DNA of 64,000 nt from Allomeiothermus silvanus DSM 9946 (GTDB taxonomy: Bacteria; Deinococcota; Deinococci; Deinococcales; Thermaceae), in contig NC_014212.1 in NCBI RefSeq assembly GCF_000092125.1, positions 1,384,001 through 1,448,000 on the forward strand, written 5' to 3'. Positions 15,269-22,190 of this stretch are shown piece after piece; positions within the stretch are counted from its first letter, which is position 1, and each line of letters begins with the position of its first letter. Made by a program: the position numbers and the translations under genes. The notes beneath the pieces are model-generated. The model saw only the letters and a program-made list of their open reading frames with translations. It made no database searches and was not told the origin of the DNA.

Positions 15269-15417
15269 GGGTCAAACTGGCGCTCGAGCTGGCTCAATAC
15301 TTGCCACCACAGCAGTTCCCGCCAGGCCCAAATTATTCCCTGGGTGAGGCCCAACCCCCCCAGCGCGAGCAGCCCCCAGAGGTGTATTTTCGCGGCGACA
15401 GCCGGGTGGATGAACGC
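15265..15417 (-). pseudogene. Possible remnant of a small membrane-protein gene
   Basis: An open minus-strand stretch without a start codon reads IHLWGLLALGGLGLTQGI and IWAWRELLWWQVLSQLERQF up to a TGA. This is a plausible membrane helix followed by an amphipathic tail. Its upstream part is repeat A copy 4 (read as HPAVAAKI) and then a stop, as if the repeat had landed in, or replaced, the 5' end of a small gene. It could also be a chance frame. Confidence 0.25.
15387..15406 (+). repeat. Interspersed repeat A, copy 4
   Basis: Core TTTTCGCGGCGACAGCCGGG, identical to copy 2, with a GGTGTA lead-in shared with copy 6. It lies just upstream of the amidase promoter. Confidence 0.88.
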
Positions 15418-15436
15418 TCAGAAGAGGTAATCCGCT

Positions 15437-15442
15437 TATAAT
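15437..15442 (+). promoter_or_regulatory. -10 box for a leaderless amidase transcript
   Basis: Perfect TATAAT, 8 nt before the ATG at 15451, with no Shine-Dalgarno sequence. This is the typical arrangement of a leaderless mRNA. No convincing -35 is seen. Confidence 0.65.
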
Positions 15443-15450
15443 GGCTCCAG

Positions 15451-16551
15451 ATGCGTTTTTGGGCGTTGGTTTGGTTTTTGTTGCTTCCGGCTTTGGCGTT
15501 TCCTCGGGTGGGGTTGCACGATGGCTTCACCCGCTTGGTTTTTGATCTGCCCAAAGCTGCTACCTACACGGTCTCGAGCGAAAAGGAAACCCTCACCCTG
15601 CGCTTTCAGGGAGTGCGGCAGGCCCCGGCCGACGAAGAGGTGGACTCCGACCTGGTAGCTTCCTACCAGGTGGTGCCTGGCGCGAGCGGGACGGTAGTCT
15701 ACGTGCGCCTCAAACCCGGCGCCGAGGCCAAGACCCAGCTCTTCGACGACGGCGAGGCAAAGCGGTTGGTCGTGGATGTGGTCCGTTCGGCCCCCACCGG
15801 CCAAGCGTCTACCCCTAAAGCCCCGGTGCCTGCGCCCAAACCGACTATGAATAAAAAACCTCCGGTGGTGGTGATTGATCCCGGCCACGGCGGGATTGAC
15901 CCCGGTGCGGTGGGTTACGTGGTTGAAAAGGCCATCACCCTGGACGTGGGGCTGCGGCTAAAACGGCTCCTGGAGGCCCAGGGCATCCAGGTGGTGATGA
16001 CCCGCTCGCGCGATATGCACCTTTCCGCCGATAAACGCACCGACTTGGGGATGCGGGCAGCCATGACCGACAGCAGCAAGCGCAACCTCTTTGTCTCTAT
16101 CCACGTCAACTCGGCTATACGCCCGGCCCAGGGGATCGAGGTCTACTACTTTGGTGAGACCATGAGCCCGAGCTTGCTGGCCCAGGTGATTCGGGAAAAC
16201 GGTGGAGGAGACCTTGGTCTCCAGCTTACCCGCGAGGCTCGAGGGGTGGCTCAGCAGGCGGCCCGCGACGTGGTGGCGCAGGCCAACCTGCAGTTCTCCC
16301 GGCGGCTAGCCCAGATGGTACACGACGCGATGATAGGGGTCACCGGAGCCGTAGACCGGGGGGTGCAGTCGGCTCCTTTCTACGTGATCCGCAACGCCCG
16401 TATCCCGGCCATCCTGACCGAGATCGGTTTTGCCAACCACCCCCAGGAGGGGCCTCGGCTCGCCGACCCTAACTACCGGGAAAAACTCGCCCAAGCCATG
16501 GCCCAGGCCATCAGCAAATTTCTGGCCAACGGAGCCTTTGCCCAGCGCTAA
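15451..16551 (+). CDS. N-acetylmuramoyl-L-alanine amidase with AMIN-like N-terminus
   Basis: Exported cell-wall hydrolase of 366 aa. It has a signal peptide (~1-17), an AMIN-like beta domain (~18-112, GFTRLVFDLPKAATY), a Pro-rich linker and an Amidase_3 domain from ~138. The zinc ligands are His146 (DPGHGG), Glu159 (VVEKAI) and His218 (SIHVNS), with catalytic Glu324 (LTEIGFANH). The enzyme cleaves the amide between MurNAc and the stem peptide to split septal wall. EnvC-type LytM factors activate AmiC-type amidases, and such a factor is encoded at 31779-33164. The start follows the leaderless-type -10 box. Confidence 0.93.
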   Translation: MRFWALVWFLLLPALAFPRVGLHDGFTRLVFDLPKAATYTVSSEKETLTLRFQGVRQAPADEEVDSDLVASYQVVPGASGTVVYVRLKPGAEAKTQLFDDGEAKRLVVDVVRSAPTGQASTPKAPVPAPKPTMNKKPPVVVIDPGHGGIDPGAVGYVVEKAITLDVGLRLKRLLEAQGIQVVMTRSRDMHLSADKRTDLGMRAAMTDSSKRNLFVSIHVNSAIRPAQGIEVYYFGETMSPSLLAQVIRENGGGDLGLQLTREARGVAQQAARDVVAQANLQFSRRLAQMVHDAMIGVTGAVDRGVQSAPFYVIRNARIPAILTEIGFANHPQEGPRLADPNYREKLAQAMAQAISKFLANGAFAQR

Positions 16552-16554
16552 GGT

Positions 16555-17721
16555 TCACAGGGGGTCATCCCGCAGTACCAGCGTCTTCAGGTACAGCGAC
16601 TCGGGGACGTGCAGGCTCCAGGGGTGGTCGGGAGGTTGGTAGGTGATGGTGTGTACTCGCAGGCGGCGGCCTTCGTCGGCGGCCGCCCGGCGGGCGACCT
16701 CGAGCAACTCTTCTACCCCCAGATAATAGGCACAGCTCGAGAGCCAGAGCCAGCCCTCGGGCTCGAGCATCCGCAGGGCCGGGCGGATTAGGTCCACTAG
16801 ATGGCGCTTGACCCGGGGCAGTTCGTCGGGCTTTTTGACCAGCGTGGGTGGGTCGAGCAGGACGTGGCGGAAGTGTTGCCCCTGGGCTACAAGCTCGTTC
16901 AAAACGCTAAGGGCCTCCCCGGCGCGAATATCCACCCGCAGTTTGGCCTTGGCTGCTGCTCGATCCAGCACGCCCAGGGCTTCTAAGTCCTTGTCTACGG
17001 CCAGCGCTAGCGCTCCCTTCCGGGCTGCCCGCAGGGCGAAGCTCCCCACGTAGCTGTACACGTCCAGCACCCGCTCGCCGGGTATTACCAGGCTCTCGAA
17101 CAGGCGGCGGTTCTCCCGCTGGTCGAGGTAAAAACCGGTTTTTTGGGCCAAGGCCAGCGGGATGGGGAAGACCAGGCCGTCCTCCTCCACCTCGAGCACC
17201 TCCGGCACCTCCCCGAAGATCACCCCGGTTTTATCCGGCAGGCCCTCTTGCCGCCTCGAGTCCACATCGCTGCGCTCATAGATTCCCTGGGGGTTGGCGC
17301 TCTCGAGCAAGGCCGCAAACCACACCGCGCGCAGGGCTTCCATTGCCCGGTTACGCACTTGGAGTACCACTATCTCCCCAAACCGATCCACTACCAGCCC
17401 CGGCAGACCGTCAGCCTCGGCGTGGACCAGGCGGTAAAAGCTGCCCAGGACAGCGCGTTTCTCCAGCGCCCGGCGGAACCTCCGGGCGAAGAAGGATGTG
17501 TCCAGCGGGCCTTTATCCCAGCGATACACCCGTAAGGCCACGCGGCTTTTGGGGTCGTAGTAACCCACGGCCAAAAACTGGCCTTCGGCACTATAGACCT
17601 CGGTGATTCCGGGCTGGGCAGGAACCTCCTGCAACTCGTCGGCGAAGAGCCCCGGATAGAAGTTGCGCACTTTTTTATCCTTGCCTGCTTTGGCGATGGC
17701 CTGTTGCACCGAAGAAAGCAT
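16555..17721 (-). CDS. RlmI-type class I rRNA methyltransferase (copy 1)
   Basis: SAM-dependent methyltransferase of 388 aa with an N-terminal PUA-like/EEHEE region (~20-180, [19 protein letters not shown]) and a Rossmann domain. The SAM motif is [15 protein letters not shown], motif IV is [10 protein letters not shown] and a candidate catalytic Cys lies in WLSSCAYY. Relatives make m5C in 23S rRNA (RlmI, Thermus RlmO). A paralogue lies at 57488-58660, so the target of each copy is uncertain. Reading further upstream would run into the tRNA, so the start is ATG 17721, preceded by GGAGGAGGG. That Shine-Dalgarno sequence sits inside a terminator-like hairpin. Confidence 0.88.
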   Translation of the reverse strand: MLSSVQQAIAKAGKDKKVRNFYPGLFADELQEVPAQPGITEVYSAEGQFLAVGYYDPKSRVALRVYRWDKGPLDTSFFARRFRRALEKRAVLGSFYRLVHAEADGLPGLVVDRFGEIVVLQVRNRAMEALRAVWFAALLESANPQGIYERSDVDSRRQEGLPDKTGVIFGEVPEVLEVEEDGLVFPIPLALAQKTGFYLDQRENRRLFESLVIPGERVLDVYSYVGSFALRAARKGALALAVDKDLEALGVLDRAAAKAKLRVDIRAGEALSVLNELVAQGQHFRHVLLDPPTLVKKPDELPRVKRHLVDLIRPALRMLEPEGWLWLSSCAYYLGVEELLEVARRAAADEGRRLRVHTITYQPPDHPWSLHVPESLYLKTLVLRDDPL

Positions 17722-17723
17722 AC

Positions 17724-17751
17724 AAAAAATCCCTCCTCCTAGGAGAAGGGA
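17724..17751 (-). terminator. Terminator hairpin that also holds the downstream RBS
   Basis: On the minus strand TCCCTTCTCCT pairs with AGGAGGAGGGA (one G-T pair, 8-9 bp after closing a loop), followed by TTTTTTG. It can end the tRNA-Met transcript. Its 3' arm is the Shine-Dalgarno sequence GGAGGAGGG of the methyltransferase starting at 17721, so folding would also hide that site. Confidence 0.75.
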
Positions 17752-17759
17752 CTTAGGCT

Positions 17760-17836
17760 TGGTGGGCCGTGCAGGACTTGAACCTGCGACCAAGAGATTA
17801 TGAGTCCCCCGCTCTGACCAGCTGAGCTAACGGCCC
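17760..17836 (-). tRNA. tRNA-Met (CAT)
   Basis: A 77-nt cloverleaf. The acceptor arms GGGCCGT / ACGGCCC are followed by A and an encoded CCA. The D arm is TAGCTCAGCTGGTCAGAGC. The anticodon loop is CTCATAA on a stem with two wobble pairs, and the T arm contains GGTTCAAGTCC. The CAT anticodon fits elongator tRNA-Met. A lysidine-modified tRNA-Ile2 cannot be fully excluded by eye. The acceptor stem does not look like initiator tRNA. Confidence 0.92.
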
Positions 17837-18010
17837 ACGCACCAGACCACTTTAGCAGGAGATGGTGCCGGGCTCAATCGCCCGCACGACCCGGAGGAAG
17901 GGGGGTTCAGAATCTTCGAGTGGGGACGAGGGAGGAAGAATGGCCCCCAGGGACACCGGGTTGTGTACACCCTGCACCGGCCCTCAGGCGAGACGGGTCG
18001 GACTGACCGC

Positions 18011-18508
18011 TTAGCGTTCCCGAGGCGGCTCGAGGCCAGGGTGGCGGTCCTGGCCGGTGATCTGGTCCTCGAGTTCGCCGATGTACGCTGCCAGGGTGTT
18101 TCCAGCCTTCTCGATATCCTCGCGCAGGGTTTCTTCAAGCTGCTCTAGCCGCGCCAGCAGCTTGCTGTTATCTACCTGCTTCATGGCCTCGAACTCGGCC
18201 TCGAGGTACTTCTTGAGTTCGCTAAAACGGCTGGCCTCGGCGTCGTCGGCTAACTTGCGCTGGGCCAGGAGTTCGCGGGCGTATTTCTTGACCTCGAGCA
18301 AAGCCGACTGCTCGAGACCGACACTGTAGAGGAAGTAGCCAATCACGAAAACCCCCATCAGGATCAACAGGATGAGCCCAAAGGGGGCCTCCACCCGGGT
18401 CACCAGGAGCGAGAGGCTTTCCCGCTTCATGAATAAGGGCCAGTTGAACCCGGCAAACAGGCCCATCAGCACGATGATGAGAAGCAAGATGGCATTGCGA
18501 GCACGCAT
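18011..18508 (-). CDS. LapA-like membrane protein (DUF1049 type) with coiled coil
   Basis: Protein of 165 aa. Two N-terminal transmembrane helices (~5-22 and ~42-65) are linked by a short loop (FMKRESLSLLVTRVEAPFG), the arrangement of the LapA/YciS family. A charged coiled-coil tail follows (~70-150, ARLEQLEETLREDIEKAG). In enterobacteria LapA helps to couple LPS synthesis to envelope state. The role here is unknown. Transcription probably starts ~14 nt before the ATG from an extended -10 promoter. Confidence 0.75.
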   Translation of the reverse strand: MRARNAILLLIIVLMGLFAGFNWPLFMKRESLSLLVTRVEAPFGLILLILMGVFVIGYFLYSVGLEQSALLEVKKYARELLAQRKLADDAEASRFSELKKYLEAEFEAMKQVDNSKLLARLEQLEETLREDIEKAGNTLAAYIGELEDQITGQDRHPGLEPPRER

Positions 18509-18528
18509 AGATGCACCTGAACTCCGGG

Positions 18529-18537
18529 ATTATACCA
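18529..18537 (-). promoter_or_regulatory. Extended -10 promoter of the LapA-like gene
   Basis: TGGTATAAT on the minus strand, a perfect extended -10 (TGn plus TATAAT) that needs no strong -35. It lies 20 bp upstream of the ATG at 18508. Confidence 0.65.
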
Positions 18538-18648
18538 AGGCGTGCCATGAGAGCCTGTGGCTTGTGGGAAAAGTTTTTGCCGCGAGCCGCTGGCCCATCG
18601 GCGTAGGACGTACAACTAAGCAACTCGAGCCAAACTTGGGGTATTGTG

Positions 18649-18658
18649 GAAGCGCTTC
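18649..18658. promoter_or_regulatory. LacI-family-type operator upstream of pullulanase
   Basis: Perfect palindrome GAAGCGCTTC within TTGTGGAAGCGCTTCAAG. A central CG step flanked by A/T-rich arms is typical of LacI/GalR-family sites such as MalR or CcpA. It lies ~87 bp before the pullulanase ATG, a sensible place for sugar-responsive control. The regulator is not in the window. Confidence 0.5.
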
Positions 18659-18707
18659 AAGTCGGTGGATATGGTGGGAACACTTTCTCGAGGGGTGGAT
18701 CACCCTA

Positions 18708-18739
18708 GCCGTGCCTGAGGAGGGCCGTGCCTGAGGAGG
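18708..18739 (+). repeat. 16-bp tandem duplication of the pullulanase RBS
   Basis: Two exact copies of GCCGTGCCTGAGGAGG (18708-18723 and 18724-18739). Each carries the Shine-Dalgarno sequence GAGGAGG, and the second is 5 nt from the ATG at 18745. The first copy sets a GTG start candidate at 18727 in frame with the gene. Confidence 0.85.
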
Positions 18740-18744
18740 AATGT

Positions 18745-21700
18745 ATGCGTTTGTGGTGGGCGTTATGGCTGGCCATAGGTTGGGGGTTGGGGGTTGCTGC
18801 GGCGGCCCCGGTGACTTTCAGGTACACCCCCCCGCAGGGAACCGAGGTGCGTACCGTCAGCCTGCGCGGGCAGATGAACAACTGGGGCGAAACCCCTATG
18901 CGCCTTGAGAACGGGGTCTGGACCGTGACCGTGGAGGTGCCACCGGGGCGGGTGCAGTACAAGTTCTTCATCAACGGGCAGTGGCCGCGCGATATGTGTG
19001 CTGGAGGCAACCTGGCCGGGCCAGATGGCAAGATTGACCCCGAGGCTGAGGGTTGCGTGGACGACGGTAACGGTGGGAAGAACGCCTTCCGCACCGTGAG
19101 TGGTCAGGCTGCCCAGACCCCCCCGATAGCGCCCCGGGCCGACGCCAAACCCGCCCCCCCGCTAGAGGCCAGTAAAGCCCGCATCCACTACTTCCGCCCG
19201 GACGGCAACTATGCGGGTTGGGGCTTGCATTTGTGGGAGGACACCCTCGAGCAGGTGGAGTGGAGCAAACCCTTCCCGCCCACCGGCCAGGACGACTACG
19301 GTCTGTACTGGGACTTCCGCCTCAAAGAGGGGGCCAAGAAAGTCGGGTTTATCGTCCATAAGGGCGATGAGAAAGACCCCGGCCCGGATATGTTCCTCCT
19401 GCTCGACCAGCACGGGCGCGAGGTCTGGGTGCTCTCGGGTAGCACCCGGATCTACACCCAGCGCCCGGATACCTCGGCCATCCCCACCGGTGACCTGTCC
19501 AAGGCCCAGGCCCATTGGTTGACCCGCGATACCGTAGCGTGGAACCCCACGGGTTTCACCCAGGGAGCCACGGTGCGGCTCTTCTACAGCCCCTCGGCCC
19601 GCCTCAACCTGACCCGCGACGGGATCACCGGGGGGTTCCCCATCACCCTCGAGCCCGCCACGCTCTCCGAGGCGCTCAAGGCCAAATATCCTCACCTGCG
19701 CGAGTTGCGGGCTTTCAAGTTACCGGCGGACGAACTCGAAAAGGTTCCCGGCATCCTCAAGGGGCAGTTCGCGGTGGCGGCTTTCGGCGCCGATGGCAAG
19801 CTCCTCGATGCCACTTCCCTGCAAATCCCCGGTGTGCTCGACGACCTCTTTTTCTACGATGGCCCGCTCGGGGTAACCTTCGCCAACGACGTCCCCACCC
19901 TGCGCCTGTGGGCGCCTACGGCCCGCTCGGTCAAGCTGTTGCTCTTCGATTCATCCACAGCGCAAAGCCCCAGTCAGACGCTCGAGATGACCGAGGAGAA
20001 AGGGGTCTGGAGCCTCGCTGGGCGGCCCAATTGGAAAAACAAATTCTACCTCTACGAGGTTCAGGTCTTCGTACGGAGCACCGGGAAGATCGAGACCAAC
20101 CAGGTTACCGACCCCTACTCGCTCTCGCTTTCGCTGAACTCCAAGCGCAGCCAGATCGTAAACCTGAACGACCCGGCCCTCAAACCCCAGGGCTGGGATG
20201 CCTTACGCAAGCCCCCCTTGGACGCCTTCGAGGACATAGTGCTCTACGAACTTCACGTGCGGGACTTCAGTGCCTCGGATCCCAGTGTCCCTGCCGACCT
20301 GCGCGGGACCTTCAAGGCTTTCACCTTGCGGAACTCGAACGGCATGAAGCATCTGTCGAGGCTGGCCCAGGCTGGGCTAACCCACATTCACCTGCTTCCT
20401 ACCTTCGATATCGCCACCATCAACGAGGACAAGTCCACCTGGAAAACCACCCCCGACCTCTCCCAGCTTCCTCCCGACTCGGAGGAGCAGCAGGCGGCGG
20501 TGGCTGCCATTCGCGGTCAGGACGGCTTCAACTGGGGCTACGACCCCTATCACTTCAACGTGCCGGAGGGTAGCTACTCCACCAAACCTGACGGTCCGTC
20601 GCGCATCGCGGAGTTCCGCGAGATGGTGCAGAGCCTCAACGATATTGGCTTGCGGGTGGTGATCGACGTGGTCTACAACCACACCCACGCGGCGGGCCAA
20701 GACGAGAAGTCGGTCTTCGACCGGATTGTGCCCGGCTACTACCATCGCCTCAACAAAGATGGCAACCTCGAGACCTCCACCTGCTGCGCCAACACCGCCA
20801 GCGAGCACCGGATGATGGAGAAGTTCATGGTGGACTCGGTAGTGCTGTGGGCCAAGGCCTACAAGGTGGACGGCTTCCGCTTCGACCTGATGGGCCACCA
20901 CATGAAGGCCAATATGGAGCAGGTGCGCAGGGCGCTGGATGGCCTGACGCTGGAGAAGGACGGCGTGGACGGCAAGAAGATCTACGTCTATGGTGAGGGC
21001 TGGAACTTCGGCGAGGTCGCCAACAACGCCCGGGGGGTGAACGCCACCCAAATCAATTTGGCCGGAACCGGCCTCGGCACCTTCAACGACCGCATCCGCG
21101 ACGCTATCCGCGGTGGGAACCCCTTCGGCGACCTGCGCGAGCAGGGCTTCGCTACCGGTCTTTTCAGCGATCCCAGCAACTTCACCAACAAACAAGGAAA
21201 CGCTGAAGCCCAGCGCAACCGGCTACTCATGCTTACCGACTGGCTCAAAACTGGGCTGGCGGGGGGTCTCAAGAACTACAAGTTCACTGACCGCAGCGGC
21301 AATCAAGTAAGCGGTGAACAGGTCAAGTACGGTGACGCCCCGGCAGGCTATACTTTGGACCCTCAGGAGACCATCAACTATACCTCCGCCCATGACAACG
21401 AAACGATCTGGGACGCGGTGCAGGCCAAGGCCTCGGAGAAGGACAATCTCGCCGACCGGGTGCGGATCAATAACCTGGCCCTGAGCCTGGTGATGCTCTC
21501 TCAGGGTGTGCCTTTCTTCCACGCCGGTGATGACCTCCTGCGCTCGAAGTCCCTCGACCGCGACAGCTACGACTCGGGGGATTGGTTCAACCGAATCGAC
21601 TGGACTTACCAGACCAACAACTGGGGGGTAGGCTTGCCCCTGGCCGATAAAAACCGCGACAACTGGCCCTGGATTAAACCCCTCTTGGCCAACCCCGCCC

Positions 21701-22098
21701 TCAAGGCCAGCCCCGCCGACATCCAGTTCGCCACCCGCTACTTTCAGGAGTTGCTGCGCCTGCGCAAAAGCAGCCCCCTATTCCGCCTGCGCACCGGTGA
21801 GGACGTGCAGAACCGCCTCGTCTTCCTCGATACCCGCAATCAGCCGGGGGTGGTGGCGATGCTCCTAGAGGATCGGCGCCAGGGCCTCGCCGACCTGGAT
21901 CCCAAGTATCAGCGCATCCTGGTGGTCTTCAACGCTGCCCCGCAGGCTCTTCGGCTTACTGCCAACCTGCCCGGCAACTGGCAGCTTCACCCCCTCCAGC
22001 GGGACTCGGTGGACGCGATCACCAAGCAGGCGGCTTTCTCCGGTGGGGTCTTTAGCGTTCCGGGCCGTACTACCGCCGTCTTCGTGCTGCCCCAGTAG
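18745..22098 (+). CDS. pulA: Secreted type I pullulanase (GH13)
   Basis: Exported 1117-aa debranching enzyme that cleaves alpha-1,6 bonds in pullulan and starch. After a signal peptide (~1-21) come a starch-binding module (~22-120, PPQGTEVRTVSLRGQMNNW), a CBM41/PUD module (~145-250, ARIHYFRPDGNYAGWGLHLW), a CBM48-like domain (~375-470) and the GH13 barrel. Catalytic residues are Asp714 (GFRFDLMGHH), Glu751 (YGEGWN) and Asp884 (TSAHDNE). The pullulanase signature GYDPYHFNVPEGSYS (~594) is present. ATG 18745 is preferred to the GTG at 18727 because the signal peptide then begins directly after GAGGAGG. An amylase gene follows 92 bp downstream. Confidence 0.95.
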   Translation: MRLWWALWLAIGWGLGVAAAAPVTFRYTPPQGTEVRTVSLRGQMNNWGETPMRLENGVWTVTVEVPPGRVQYKFFINGQWPRDMCAGGNLAGPDGKIDPEAEGCVDDGNGGKNAFRTVSGQAAQTPPIAPRADAKPAPPLEASKARIHYFRPDGNYAGWGLHLWEDTLEQVEWSKPFPPTGQDDYGLYWDFRLKEGAKKVGFIVHKGDEKDPGPDMFLLLDQHGREVWVLSGSTRIYTQRPDTSAIPTGDLSKAQAHWLTRDTVAWNPTGFTQGATVRLFYSPSARLNLTRDGITGGFPITLEPATLSEALKAKYPHLRELRAFKLPADELEKVPGILKGQFAVAAFGADGKLLDATSLQIPGVLDDLFFYDGPLGVTFANDVPTLRLWAPTARSVKLLLFDSSTAQSPSQTLEMTEEKGVWSLAGRPNWKNKFYLYEVQVFVRSTGKIETNQVTDPYSLSLSLNSKRSQIVNLNDPALKPQGWDALRKPPLDAFEDIVLYELHVRDFSASDPSVPADLRGTFKAFTLRNSNGMKHLSRLAQAGLTHIHLLPTFDIATINEDKSTWKTTPDLSQLPPDSEEQQAAVAAIRGQDGFNWGYDPYHFNVPEGSYSTKPDGPSRIAEFREMVQSLNDIGLRVVIDVVYNHTHAAGQDEKSVFDRIVPGYYHRLNKDGNLETSTCCANTASEHRMMEKFMVDSVVLWAKAYKVDGFRFDLMGHHMKANMEQVRRALDGLTLEKDGVDGKKIYVYGEGWNFGEVANNARGVNATQINLAGTGLGTFNDRIRDAIRGGNPFGDLREQGFATGLFSDPSNFTNKQGNAEAQRNRLLMLTDWLKTGLAGGLKNYKFTDRSGNQVSGEQVKYGDAPAGYTLDPQETINYTSAHDNETIWDAVQAKASEKDNLADRVRINNLALSLVMLSQGVPFFHAGDDLLRSKSLDRDSYDSGDWFNRIDWTYQTNNWGVGLPLADKNRDNWPWIKPLLANPALKASPADIQFATRYFQELLRLRKSSPLFRLRTGEDVQNRLVFLDTRNQPGVVAMLLEDRRQGLADLDPKYQRILVVFNAAPQALRLTANLPGNWQLHPLQRDSVDAITKQAAFSGGVFSVPGRTTAVFVLPQ

Positions 22099-22190
22099 GG
22101 GGGATTTGGTTGTCTTGTGAGCGCGCTTAGGCACCCAGCGCTGTGAGGTCACATGACAGCATAACTTTGGGGGCTACTGTAGGAGGGATC

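Noticed and set aside
17722-17793. N-terminal extension of the methyltransferase beginning [12 protein letters not shown]
   Set aside because: That peptide is the usual false translation of the 3' end of a tRNA gene, and it crosses the terminator hairpin and the Shine-Dalgarno sequence.
20377-21195. 272-aa minus-strand frame within the pullulanase
   Set aside because: It lies opposite the catalytic barrel, which has all active-site motifs. High GC at third positions keeps the antisense frame open.
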